17,124 bases of DNA, from contig JAKANJ010000005.1 in assembly GCA_021823825.1 (NCBI GenBank), forward strand, positions 1-17,124, read 5' to 3'. The notes below the pieces were generated by a model that did not search any database, was not told where the DNA came from, and worked only from the letters and a program-made list of their open reading frames with translations. This DNA comes from a bacterium. GTDB lineage: Bacteria; Patescibacteriota; Minisyncoccia; Phycocordibacterales; UBA1550. Below, piece by piece: positions 1 through 5,838 of this stretch; position 1 is the stretch's first letter; each line of letters starts with the position of its first letter. A program made the position numbers and the translations under genes.

Positions 1-312
1 CTTGATGGGAAATTGGACGAAGAGCGGATGCGTGCCGTTGCTGCAAGTTTCCTCATAACAAGCGATGTTATCCATACAAAAATTGGGAGTCTTTCCGAGG
101 GTCAAAAGGGGCTTGTGGCCTTTGCACAGCTTGTTCTAGAGCGTCCAGGATTGCTTATTTTGGATGAGCCGACAAACCACATCAATTTTCGCCATTTACC
201 CATAATTGCTAAGGCTCTTGACCAATACGAGGGGGCGATGATTCTCGTATCCCACGTGCCCGAGTTCGTGAAGCAAATTCGCATTGACGACTTGCTTAAT
301 TTGGAGAAGTAG
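1..312 (+). CDS. ABC-F type ATPase, C-terminal fragment (5' end outside window)
   Basis: The reading frame is open from the first base, so this is the last 103 residues of a longer protein. It holds the end of an ABC nucleotide-binding domain: a signature motif written SLSEGQK instead of LSGGQ, a Walker B strand LLILDEPTNH and an H-loop SH (LVSH). LDEPTNH is typical of soluble ABC-F proteins (Uup, EttA, resistance factors), which act on the ribosome rather than transport. The protein stops shortly after the H-loop, with no C-terminal coiled coil. Which ABC-F subfamily it belongs to cannot be said without the N-terminal half and the interdomain linker. The TAG stop lies just upstream of a TATAAT that serves the next gene. 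Confidence 0.85.
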   Translation, partial: LDGKLDEERMRAVAASFLITSDVIHTKIGSLSEGQKGLVAFAQLVLERPGLLILDEPTNHINFRHLPIIAKALDQYEGAMILVSHVPEFVKQIRIDDLLNLEK

Positions 313-314
313 GG

Positions 315-320
315 TATAAT
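315..320 (+). promoter_or_regulatory. -10 box TATAAT of a near-leaderless promoter
   Basis: A perfect TATAAT begins three bases after the upstream stop codon. The usual distance puts the transcript start near 327, two bases before the ATG at 329. No good -35 box is seen. The bases TAAGGG between box and ATG are too close to the start to be a normal Shine-Dalgarno. Confidence 0.6.
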
Positions 321-328
321 TAAGGGCA

Positions 329-655
329 ATGAACAACATACATAAATTCGAAGGAAGTTTAGGGTCTAAACAGAATAAATATGGTATTGAAAATTTGGCG
401 CAAGTTCATGAGCAGCTAGCGATTGCTAAGCCGTCATACGAGAAAGCACTTAAAGAGTTGCAAGGGGGTAACTTGAATAATCTCGAACTTATCAAAGAAA
501 TGGAAAAGGTTTTAGTGGACTTTAAGGAAATTGCAGTGTCTCTTTCTACAGGTTCTGTTGAGGATGTCGCTATCGCACGAGAAGTAAACGAGCGTCTTAA
601 CGAATTACGAGAAAGCTTAGAAGAAGTAAAAGAACAGCAAAGCCGACTCGCTTAA
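329..655 (+). CDS. Small helical protein of unknown function
   Basis: A 108-residue, charged, Glu/Leu/Lys-rich protein without signal peptide, membrane segment or Cys. From about residue 20 on it looks almost wholly alpha-helical, with heptad-like stretches (roughly 60-75 and 85-105) that could form a helical hairpin or short coiled coil. I do not recognise the family. It has its own promoter (TATAAT at 315-320), giving an mRNA with about a two-base leader, so the ATG at 329 is a secure start. It is followed by a strong hairpin at 681-722. Coding potential is supported by the promoter and by the lack of any overlapping better frame. A structural or nucleic-acid-binding role is possible but cannot be shown. 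Confidence 0.7.
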   Translation: MNNIHKFEGSLGSKQNKYGIENLAQVHEQLAIAKPSYEKALKELQGGNLNNLELIKEMEKVLVDFKEIAVSLSTGSVEDVAIAREVNERLNELRESLEEVKEQQSRLA

Positions 656-680
656 CGGTTGCTGATTCTGCTGACTATGA

Positions 681-722
681 AGGAATCTGACTGCATAATC
701 TTTGATATGCAGTCAGATTCCT
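681..722 (+). terminator. Perfect 17-bp hairpin, probable terminator or RNA-stabilising stem
   Basis: Bases 681-697 pair perfectly with 706-722 (AGGAATCTGACTGCATA and its complement) around an 8-base loop. It lies 25 bases after the stop of the small helical protein and before the helicase promoter. It lacks a proper T-tract (ATTGTATAG follows), so it is an atypical intrinsic terminator, or instead a 3'-end stabiliser or a protein-binding inverted repeat. Confidence 0.55.
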
Positions 723-751
723 ATTGTATAGAAGGCGGCCACAATAAATAA

Positions 752-760
752 TAATATAAA
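752..760 (+). promoter_or_regulatory. -10 region of the DEAD-box helicase gene
   Basis: Overlapping TAATAT (752-757) and TATAAA (755-760) boxes lie directly before the ATG at 767. Either would start the transcript at about 764-767, giving a leaderless or nearly leaderless mRNA. No Shine-Dalgarno is present. No convincing -35 box is seen at the right distance. Confidence 0.5.
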
Positions 761-766
761 AGTAGT

Positions 767-2140
767 ATGGAAATTAAAAAAAATTATAATAGCAGCTCGA
801 GTTTGCACTCGCGCAAAACAGCACCTGTGCGAAGCGCTGGCTCCACTAGTGCTTCGTCAGGCCCTCGAACGCACAGCTCTTCCTCAAGAACACACGAGGG
901 CAGTTTTGCCCGTGGACGAGGAGTAGGTGGTAATAACAATGGTGGTAGCCGTCATTCAAGTGGCGGACATTTTGCTCACGCTCGTCCAGGAGCCAGCCGT
1001 TCTCGTGGGGGAAGCTCGAGAGGACGGGGGAAGGGACAGCATATTGATATTTCAAAATTCATAAACAAGACGGTTATTTTGGAGGAGGCGGCAGTTTTTG
1101 TCCCGGACAATCTTTTCAAGGATTTTCATATTGATGAGCGTTTAAAGGCAAATATCCTATCCAAGGGCTACAACACTCCAACTCCAATTCAAGATCGCGT
1201 TATCCCCCACATTTTACATGGCGAGGATGTTGTCGGTATCGCAAATACGGGAACAGGGAAGACAGCGGCTTTTTTGATTCCGCTTATCAACAAGGTCCTT
1301 CTTGACCCAAAAGAGAAAGTGATCATAATGGCGCCAACGCGCGAGCTTGCTCAACAAATTGATGCAGAGCTCAAAGACTTTACGAAAGGATTTAAAATCT
1401 TCTCTGTTTGTTGTGTTGGCGGGGCGCCTATTGGTCGTCAAATCGCTGACCTTCGGTATCACAATAACTTTATTATTGGTACTCCGGGGCGCATTAAAGA
1501 TTTGATCGAGCGGAAGCATCTTAACCTTTCTGGTTTTAAGTCTGTAGTTCTTGACGAAGCAGACCGAATGCTTGATATGGGATTCATCGCAGATATGCGC
1601 TTCATGATGAACATGATGCCAAAACCGAGACACACATTGTTTTTCTCAGCGACGCTTTCGCGAGAAATTGAGGCGCTTATCAAGGATTTTCTTACTAACC
1701 CTATTATGGTTTCGGTGAAAACACAGGATACCGCGCAGAGCGTTGAACAAGATATCGTGCGCATCAGGCCTGGAGAGGACAAAATTGAAGTGCTCCATAA
1801 CCTCTTGATACAGCCTGAGTTCAAAAAAGTTTTGGTCTTTGGCCGGACAAAGCATGGTGTAGAGAAACTTGCCCTAGCTCTAACAAAACGTGGATTCAAA
1901 GCTCAGTCAATTCACGGCGATAAAAATCAAGGACAGCGTCAACGCGCACTCGATATATTCAAGAAAAATATGGCCCAAATCCTTGTTGCTACTGATGTAG
2001 CTGCGCGTGGGCTTGATATTGCCGGCGTCTCTCATGTTATTAACTTTGATATCCCCGAAACATATGATGACTATGTACACCGCATTGGGCGTACTGGCCG
2101 AGCGGGGAAAAAAGGTAAGGCTCTCACTTTCATTGGATAA
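767..2140 (+). CDS. DEAD-box ATP-dependent RNA helicase with Ser/Arg/Gly-rich N-terminal tail
   Basis: A 457-residue protein that should unwind RNA duplexes using ATP. Residues 1-95 are low complexity, rich in Ser, Gly and Arg with RG repeats, and probably disordered. The core follows: Q motif with Q142, motif I TGTGKT (161-166), PTREL (190-194), TPGR (239-242), DEAD (263-266), SAT (294-296), ARGLD (413-417) and HRIGRTGR (438-445). All catalytic motifs are intact. RhlE/CshA-type helicases work in cold-shock, ribosome assembly and RNA decay; the exact subtype is not clear. The chain ends only about ten residues after motif VI, short of the usual end of RecA domain 2. Unusually, the extra low-complexity region is N-terminal rather than C-terminal. 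A strong terminator follows at 2157-2193. Confidence 0.95.
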   Translation: MEIKKNYNSSSSLHSRKTAPVRSAGSTSASSGPRTHSSSSRTHEGSFARGRGVGGNNNGGSRHSSGGHFAHARPGASRSRGGSSRGRGKGQHIDISKFINKTVILEEAAVFVPDNLFKDFHIDERLKANILSKGYNTPTPIQDRVIPHILHGEDVVGIANTGTGKTAAFLIPLINKVLLDPKEKVIIMAPTRELAQQIDAELKDFTKGFKIFSVCCVGGAPIGRQIADLRYHNNFIIGTPGRIKDLIERKHLNLSGFKSVVLDEADRMLDMGFIADMRFMMNMMPKPRHTLFFSATLSREIEALIKDFLTNPIMVSVKTQDTAQSVEQDIVRIRPGEDKIEVLHNLLIQPEFKKVLVFGRTKHGVEKLALALTKRGFKAQSIHGDKNQGQRQRALDIFKKNMAQILVATDVAARGLDIAGVSHVINFDIPETYDDYVHRIGRTGRAGKKGKALTFIG

Positions 2141-2156
2141 AGTTGCTGCCAATGCT

Positions 2157-2193
2157 AAAAAACACCATAGACATTTTGTTTGTGGTGTTTTTT
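2157..2193 (+). terminator. Intrinsic terminator of the helicase gene
   Basis: Bases 2157-2167 (AAAAAACACCA) pair with 2183-2193 (TGGTGTTTTTT); further pairs with wobbles (2168-2173 with 2177-2182) close a 3-base loop. The descending arm ends in six T. It lies 16 bases after the helicase stop codon. Confidence 0.85.
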
Positions 2194-2263
2194 GTTTGGG
2201 GGTATACTTACTATGCAGGATCGGCCACAGAGTAGCGCTGTCCTGAATATCTAAAGGTCGGTG

Positions 2264-2269
2264 TACAAT
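2264..2269 (+). promoter_or_regulatory. -10 box TACAAT for the DUF378 gene
   Basis: TACAAT sits 12 bases before the ATG at 2282, placing the transcript start near 2276 and leaving a leader of about six bases. An additional TATACT at 2203-2208, with TTGTGG 17 bases upstream, may provide a second, longer transcript. Neither is proven. Confidence 0.4.
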
Positions 2270-2281
2270 AAAAATATTGCA

Positions 2282-2497
2282 ATGAAATCACTTCATAAAA
2301 TTGCATTTGTGCTCGTTGTTATCGGTGGTTTGAATTGGGGTCTTGTCGCTTTTGGCTACAACCTTGTTTCATCACTGCTTGGCAGCTGGCCTATGGTTAT
2401 GAATGCAGTGTATTTGCTCGTTGGGCTTTCAGCTATTTACCTTGGGGTAACACACAAAAAGGACTGCAAAGTTTGTGCAGCTGGTCCTATGGCCTAA
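2282..2497 (+). CDS. DUF378 family small membrane protein
   Basis: A 71-residue protein with two membrane segments (about residues 5-25 and 36-55), separated by a short loop. The N-terminus, with IGGLNWGLVAFG following the first Lys/His residues, is the hallmark of DUF378 (PF04070), small bacterial membrane proteins of unknown function. The tail HKKDCKVCAAG carries two Cys spaced CKVC, which could bind metal or form a disulfide. I chose ATG 2282 over the in-frame GTG at 2261 because family members begin right at this MKxLHK segment and because the GTG overlaps the -10 box. A hairpin terminator follows ten bases after the stop. Confidence 0.85.
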   Translation: MKSLHKIAFVLVVIGGLNWGLVAFGYNLVSSLLGSWPMVMNAVYLLVGLSAIYLGVTHKKDCKVCAAGPMA

Positions 2498-2506
2498 CCG
2501 TGTTTT

Positions 2507-2546
2507 AGAAAAGCGCACGAAAGGCATATCTTACGTGTGCTTTTCT
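2507..2546 (+). terminator. Intrinsic terminator after the DUF378 gene
   Basis: Bases 2507-2519 (AGAAAAGCGCACG) pair with 2534-2546 (CGTGTGCTTTTCT), 13 bp with one G-T pair, around a 14-base loop. The T-rich descending arm is followed by TGTT. It separates DUF378 from the secreted protein, which starts only 11 bases later. Confidence 0.75.
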
Positions 2547-2556
2547 TGTTATAACG

Positions 2557-3438
2557 ATGAAAAAATATATATTTATTATTTTATTTGCCTTCGGCTCGTT
2601 TTCCGTGGCGTACGCAAGCGATACACCAGTAGAAAATGCCGGATTCATTAAAGCAAATATTTGGTATTCAAGTGAGACATTCTATGCAGGGGATACGGTC
2701 CGTGTCTATACTGCTATTTTTAATGGGACTTCATCAGACCTTTCTGGCAGTGTTGAGTTTTTAGATAATAGTGTCCTTATCGGAAGAACCGAGTTCAACC
2801 TTTTGGGTAGTGGGCAGGTTATTGATGTGTCGGTGCCATGGGTATCAACAGAAGGAAAACATGTAATAACTGCTCGCATTGTGGGTGCAAATATTTCACA
2901 GCATGGCGGACTCAAGACTGCGATAACACTTGCTGACGCACAGGCGGGTGAGAGTGACCTTGTTGTCCAGACTGATCCCGCTATTGCTGCTGCTGCAGCA
3001 CAAGCTTCTATCGCAGGAGTCGCCCAGGTTGGATCACAGGCTGCGGCGACTGTTGGCGGTGCGTTACAAACAGTAGACAATGCAATTCCTGCTCCAATTA
3101 AGCAAGGCACAGTATCTGGTGTAAATGCAATAGAAAATTTACGTACGATGCTTGGCAGCCAACTTCAGGCGGCAAAGGAAAGCAAAGGAAAAGAAATTGA
3201 TACTCTCAATGCGCAATCAATGGGAAGCAGTACTTTACCAAAAACAGCTGTCGCAAAAAGCACTGATATTGTTAGTACAATTTCTCATGCAGCGGAAAAA
3301 CCGTTTGCGTATGTAATGTTCGCTATTCTTGCTGTTCTACAATATTTTTTCCAACTGTGGATCATATTTTACGCAGTAATTTTATATGTACTGTACCGTA
3401 TAACAAAGTGGGTTGTGCAGAAGGTTAGGAACCGCTAG
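2557..3438 (+). CDS. Secreted Ig-like surface protein with C-terminal membrane anchor
   Basis: A 293-residue exported protein. Residues 1-20 form a signal peptide (KK, hydrophobic core, probable cleavage after AYA). Residues about 30-125 look like an all-beta Ig/CARDB-like domain: alternating strands with AGDTVRVYTAIFNGTSSDL, followed by a GKHVITARIVG edge, typical of adhesion or cell-surface modules. Residues about 135-240 form an Ala/Gln/Ser-rich linker with a very Ala-rich stretch near 142-170. Residues about 255-285 form a strong membrane segment, followed by a basic tail (KWVVQKVRNR). This gives an N-out, membrane-tethered stalk. No Shine-Dalgarno is seen and the start lies just after a terminator. 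The exact role is unknown; surface attachment is an inference. Confidence 0.75.
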   Translation: MKKYIFIILFAFGSFSVAYASDTPVENAGFIKANIWYSSETFYAGDTVRVYTAIFNGTSSDLSGSVEFLDNSVLIGRTEFNLLGSGQVIDVSVPWVSTEGKHVITARIVGANISQHGGLKTAITLADAQAGESDLVVQTDPAIAAAAAQASIAGVAQVGSQAAATVGGALQTVDNAIPAPIKQGTVSGVNAIENLRTMLGSQLQAAKESKGKEIDTLNAQSMGSSTLPKTAVAKSTDIVSTISHAAEKPFAYVMFAILAVLQYFFQLWIIFYAVILYVLYRITKWVVQKVRNR

Positions 3439-3447
3439 CTAAGTGCA

Positions 3448-3476
3448 TTGACAAATTCGTCTTAAACTGCTATACT
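3448..3476 (+). promoter_or_regulatory. Near-consensus sigma70 promoter of the GC-rich orphan gene
   Basis: TTGACA at 3448-3453, a 17-base spacer, then TATACT at 3471-3476 preceded by an extended-10 TG (3468-3469). The predicted transcript start is about 3483, giving a leader of about 84 bases. It is by far the strongest promoter match in the window. Confidence 0.85.
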
Positions 3477-3552
3477 GTAGAATAGTAATTGAGGCTCTTT
3501 CAAACACCATCTTTGTGCTTGTGCGCAAGGATGCCCCAAAAACACCATAGCC

Positions 3553-3561
3553 AAAAGGAGG
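3553..3561 (+). promoter_or_regulatory. Ideal Shine-Dalgarno AAAAGGAGG deciding the start at 3567
   Basis: The full anti-Shine-Dalgarno match ends five bases before the ATG at 3567, the classic spacing. It selects this ATG over the in-frame ATG at 3531 and TTG at 3489. Most other genes here have no such site. Confidence 0.85.
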
Positions 3562-3566
3562 CTACC

Positions 3567-4208
3567 ATGGTCGTTATCGACCGCATCCCGCTCATCGTTG
3601 TTCAGTTCCGCTTCAGTACTCCTGAGGCCCTACCGCCCTTCATCAAGAGCAAAGGTCGGGAGATGGCGAAACACCTGCCCTTTGCCAATCATGCGAAGGG
3701 TGAGCAGGTCATCAAGCGGATCAAGAACTGCTCGGTGTCCGCTCTGCCCGAGGACCTGGCCCGCACCAAATACCAGATGGTCGGTGCCACCTATACCGAG
3801 CGCACGGATATGAAGGACACCAAGGTCAAGGAGTACCTAGTCACGTTCACGTTCGCGCACAGTGAGCTCGCTGACCCGTTCGTCGCCGAGCCCTCCACGG
3901 AACTCAAGAAGTGGGAGGACTTCGTGAATACGGAGTTCAAGAGCCTCTGCAGCTCGGCACTCCACGAACTTCAGGCCTTCTCTAACCCGCTTTTCCGGGA
4001 GGGGAAGGAGGTTCCCGATCAGAGGGAGCTTCGTCTGAATCTGGTCGGCAACATTCCCCTTTTCCGTTCCGACGGGAAGCCTGTTCTCGTCTACCCACGA
4101 GACGAGAAAGGGCATGTCAACGGTTTTGGAAAGCCGCTCAAGCCCGCGATGAACTTTGGTTTCGTTGGAAACGAGTTCATCGCCCTTGAGCGCGTAACTC
4201 CTGAGTAA
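3567..4208 (+). CDS. GC-rich orphan protein of unknown function, probably acquired
   Basis: A 213-residue soluble protein with no signal peptide, membrane segment or motif I can name. It mixes short beta-like stretches (residues 2-15, where it begins MVVIDRIPLIVVQF; about 85-100) with helices, and has a Pro/Gly-rich C-terminus. The coding sequence is compositionally foreign: I count 70 G or C in 3661-3780 (58%) against 47 of 120 (39%) in 2641-2760 of the previous gene, and it prefers AAG, GAG, ATC and CTC/CTG where neighbours use AAA, GAA and ATT. It is a self-contained unit with a consensus promoter, an 84-base leader, a perfect Shine-Dalgarno, and two hairpins at its end. Recent transfer is the simplest reading; a native, very highly expressed gene is the alternative. 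Confidence 0.8.
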   Translation: MVVIDRIPLIVVQFRFSTPEALPPFIKSKGREMAKHLPFANHAKGEQVIKRIKNCSVSALPEDLARTKYQMVGATYTERTDMKDTKVKEYLVTFTFAHSELADPFVAEPSTELKKWEDFVNTEFKSLCSSALHELQAFSNPLFREGKEVPDQRELRLNLVGNIPLFRSDGKPVLVYPRDEKGHVNGFGKPLKPAMNFGFVGNEFIALERVTPE

Positions 4209-4222
4209 AGCGTTACGCGCTT
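4188..4222 (+). repeat. Inverted repeat spanning the stop codon of the orphan gene
   Basis: GCGCGTAAC (4190-4198) and GTTACGCGC (4212-4220) are perfect 9-base complements, extended outward by an A-T pair and a G-T pair. The TAA stop at 4206-4208 sits in the 13-base loop. It lies immediately upstream of the main terminator stem, forming a tandem hairpin end that could protect the mRNA 3' end. Confidence 0.65.
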
Positions 4223-4224
4223 GC

Positions 4225-4256
4225 AAAAGGCCGATATGTTTACATATCGGCCTTTT
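4225..4256 (+). terminator. Bidirectional intrinsic terminator between convergent genes
   Basis: Bases 4225-4238 (AAAAGGCCGATATG) pair perfectly with 4243-4256 around the loop TTTA, with a six-T tract on the plus strand and four T on the minus strand. It lies between the orphan gene (+, ending 4208) and the EncFtn gene (-, ending 4271), so it can end both transcripts. Confidence 0.9.
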
Positions 4257-4270
4257 TTCTGTCTGTCTAT

Positions 4271-4552
4271 TTATTCAATTGAGGCTATGTCCGACTTTCC
4301 CGAGCCAACATAGTGTTCAACTTCCTTTGCTAGATTTGTATCATGCTGTCGTACCCATTCTAAAAGCATCATTCCGTGCTCTTTTTCTTCGTTCATATTG
4401 TGGGCAAGAATTTTTTTTAGATTTTCATCAGACGATGCGTCAATTCGTTGGCGATAGTAATCAATCGCCTGGAACTCTTCAATAAGAGAATCGGTGGCAC
4501 GTTTTAGATCTTGGGTAAGGGCGGAAAGCTTGCTGCGATCTTCGTGTAACAT
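4271..4552 (-). CDS. Encapsulated-ferritin-like protein (EncFtn family)
   Basis: A 93-residue two-helix ferritin-like protein. Helix 1 carries EEFQAIDYYRQRIDA (25-39) and helix 2 carries ILAHNMNEEKEHGMMLLEW (48-66). This matches the EncFtn family, where two-helix subunits pair to form a ferroxidase centre at the dimer interface. The Rhodospirillum rubrum EncFtn metal ligands E32, E62 and H65 align with E26, E56 and H59 here; E34 is replaced by Q28 and W38 by Y32, while Y39 is kept as Y33. Expected role: oxidation of ferrous iron and protection from iron stress. EncFtn normally works inside an encapsulin shell, but no shell gene is in the window and the C-terminus is short (GSGKSDIASIE) without a clear cargo-loading peptide. 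The gene follows the MFS gene by 45 bases on the same strand and has its own promoter and a palindromic operator-like site. Confidence 0.85.
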   Translation of the reverse strand: MLHEDRSKLSALTQDLKRATDSLIEEFQAIDYYRQRIDASSDENLKKILAHNMNEEKEHGMMLLEWVRQHDTNLAKEVEHYVGSGKSDIASIE

Positions 4553-4570
4553 AATGTTTTTATATTAGCT

Positions 4571-4601
4571 TATAATACTTAGTATTATATCATAGTATTA
4601 T
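4571..4601 (-). promoter_or_regulatory. Palindromic operator-like site overlapping the EncFtn -10 box
   Basis: A 19-base perfect palindrome at 4571-4589 (TATAATACT, central T, AGTATTATA) plus a third half-site AGTATTAT at 4594-4601. On the minus strand it reads as two direct copies of ATAATACTA four bases apart, followed by an inverted copy. The minus-strand TATAAT (4589 to 4584) with TG one base upstream is an extended -10 box inside the palindrome; predicted transcript start near 4577, leader about 24 bases, no Shine-Dalgarno. A repressor bound here would block transcription. Size and location fit a Fur- or DtxR/MntR-type metal regulator, but the regulator is not identified. Confidence 0.6.
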
Positions 4602-5767
4602 TTTGTATCCTTAATAAGAATGCTAAAGGGGAGAGCGGTAAGCATCAGTATGCCCAAAGAGAGGAAGAGGTATTGTGTGCGGAAAGACAAAAGAACGATA
4701 GTACCAATGAGCGGACCGATAATGTACGCACTTGCGCGGATTGTGCGCATAAAGGTAATGATATGCACGTCTTTTGAGGTTACATGCTTATAAAAGTAGC
4801 TTTCTGTCATTGCCTCTACAGCGCTTGCGCCCACGCGAGTAAGAAAGAGTGCAACCGCCCAAATCACAATGCTTGTGGTTGTGATGAATGAAAGTGCCCC
4901 TGTGCTGAGGGCCAAAATAATGAACCCTGTGATAAGAATTTCTTTTTCTCCGAACTTTCTGTCAGCAATTTGCCCGAGAATCACTTCAAAAAAAATGAAT
5001 GGAAGTAGTGAAATAGGCATAATAATGCCAAGAATTGAATTCATCGATATTCCCACATATGTATTGAGATAAAGGGGGACATAGATAATCATCCATGAGT
5101 AAAAAAAGGCGAGAAGGAAATGCAGAAAAATAATAGAACGAAGGTCTCTGTTTCTTATCACGGTGTTCCATGTGTTTCTAAAGACCGTTGAAATATAGGG
5201 CGGGTCAACATAGGCTCGAAAATCCCTTGCAATAATAACAGCACCAATAAGCATGATAAACGCCGAAGCAAGATACACTTTTCCGAAATCATGATTTGTT
5301 AGAATTATTCCAGCCAGAAGAGGTGCCGCGGCGACTGCGATATTGAGGGCAGTCATAAATATTGTGCGGATGCCGCCCGTGTGGGCGTCATCGGAAAGCG
5401 ACTCAACGAAGATATCAAGATAAATGAATATCATGTTCGTGAGAATTTGGTAGATGATAAAAAGAAGAACCACCACGAAGGGGTTTGATATAAAGCTCAA
5501 GCCAATGAGCGAAATACTCACCAGTATCATTGAAGTAAGCGTGGTCCAATAATTTCCAAATCTATGCAAAATTTTAGGAGTGACAAATGTTAAGATTGTT
5601 GTAAACACCGCACTGATAGCAAAAATAATGCTTACCGCCTCTTCGGTCGGCAAAAATTTACCAATAAATGAAGAGTTGATATAGAGGGGAAGGGCGTAGT
5701 GAAATGAGTAGAGGAAACTGACAAGATATATAAGGATAAGCAGTGTTTTCCTCGATAAAGTTTTCAT
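4598..5767 (-). CDS. Major facilitator superfamily (MFS) transporter
   Basis: A 389-residue protein that is almost entirely hydrophobic, with about 12 predicted membrane helices and a longer hydrophilic loop in the middle (near YVDPPYISTVFRNTWNTV), the usual 6+6 MFS layout. The loop GQIADRKFGEKE resembles the conserved MFS loop signature G-x-x-x-D-R-x-G, here between helices 8 and 9. It would be a proton-coupled transporter; the substrate is unknown. I chose ATG 5767 (MKTLSRKT) because an extended -10 box sits just upstream; ATG 5791 gives eight more residues, and GTG 5806 falls inside the preceding terminator. The following gene is EncFtn. A metal, siderophore or drug efflux role is possible, but nothing in the sequence decides it. 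Confidence 0.85.
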   Translation of the reverse strand: MKTLSRKTLLILIYLVSFLYSFHYALPLYINSSFIGKFLPTEEAVSIIFAISAVFTTILTFVTPKILHRFGNYWTTLTSMILVSISLIGLSFISNPFVVVLLFIIYQILTNMIFIYLDIFVESLSDDAHTGGIRTIFMTALNIAVAAAPLLAGIILTNHDFGKVYLASAFIMLIGAVIIARDFRAYVDPPYISTVFRNTWNTVIRNRDLRSIIFLHFLLAFFYSWMIIYVPLYLNTYVGISMNSILGIIMPISLLPFIFFEVILGQIADRKFGEKEILITGFIILALSTGALSFITTTSIVIWAVALFLTRVGASAVEAMTESYFYKHVTSKDVHIITFMRTIRASAYIIGPLIGTIVLLSFRTQYLFLSLGILMLTALPFSILIKDTK

Positions 5768-5781
5768 AATAAAGTTTTCAT

Positions 5782-5790
5782 ATTCTAGCA
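5782..5790 (-). promoter_or_regulatory. Extended -10 promoter TGcTAGAAT of the MFS gene
   Basis: On the minus strand TG (5790-5789), one base, then TAGAAT (5787 to 5782). Transcript start about 5775, eight bases before the ATG at 5767. It lies directly after the T-tract of the RNase J terminator, so the MFS gene is transcribed separately from the upstream operon. Confidence 0.6.
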
Positions 5791-5791
5791 T

Positions 5792-5821
5792 AAAAAAAGA
5801 GCCCACACGAAGTGGGCCTTT
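5792..5821 (-). terminator. Intrinsic terminator of the secG-binding protein-RNase J operon
   Basis: On the plus strand GCCCAC (5801-5806) pairs with GTGGGC (5812-5817) around ACGAA, with a bulged A and three more pairs below. On the minus strand the stem is followed by seven T. It starts 18 bases after the RNase J stop codon. Confidence 0.85.
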
Positions 5822-5838
5822 TAGTAAAGAGGGGGTGT

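Noticed and set aside
2213..2254. Short reading frame of 13 residues after the TATACT at 2203-2208
   Set aside because: The ATG lies only five bases after the box, upstream of the expected transcript start; no other support for coding.
2261..2281. GTG 2261 as start of the DUF378 protein
   Set aside because: It overlaps the -10 box and family members start at the later MKxLHK segment.
2547..2555. TGtTATAAC before the secreted protein gene as its promoter
   Set aside because: It would start transcription at about 2562, inside the coding sequence that begins at 2557; the signal peptide start would be lost.
3489..3566. TTG 3489 or ATG 3531 as start of the GC-rich orphan gene
   Set aside because: Both are in frame, but the perfect Shine-Dalgarno with correct spacing points to ATG 3567; the upstream part has leader-like composition.
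5768..5806. Upstream GTG start (5806) for the MFS gene
   Set aside because: It lies inside the RNase J terminator stem, upstream of the extended -10 box; a start at ATG 5767 fits the promoter. ATG 5791 remains a lesser option.
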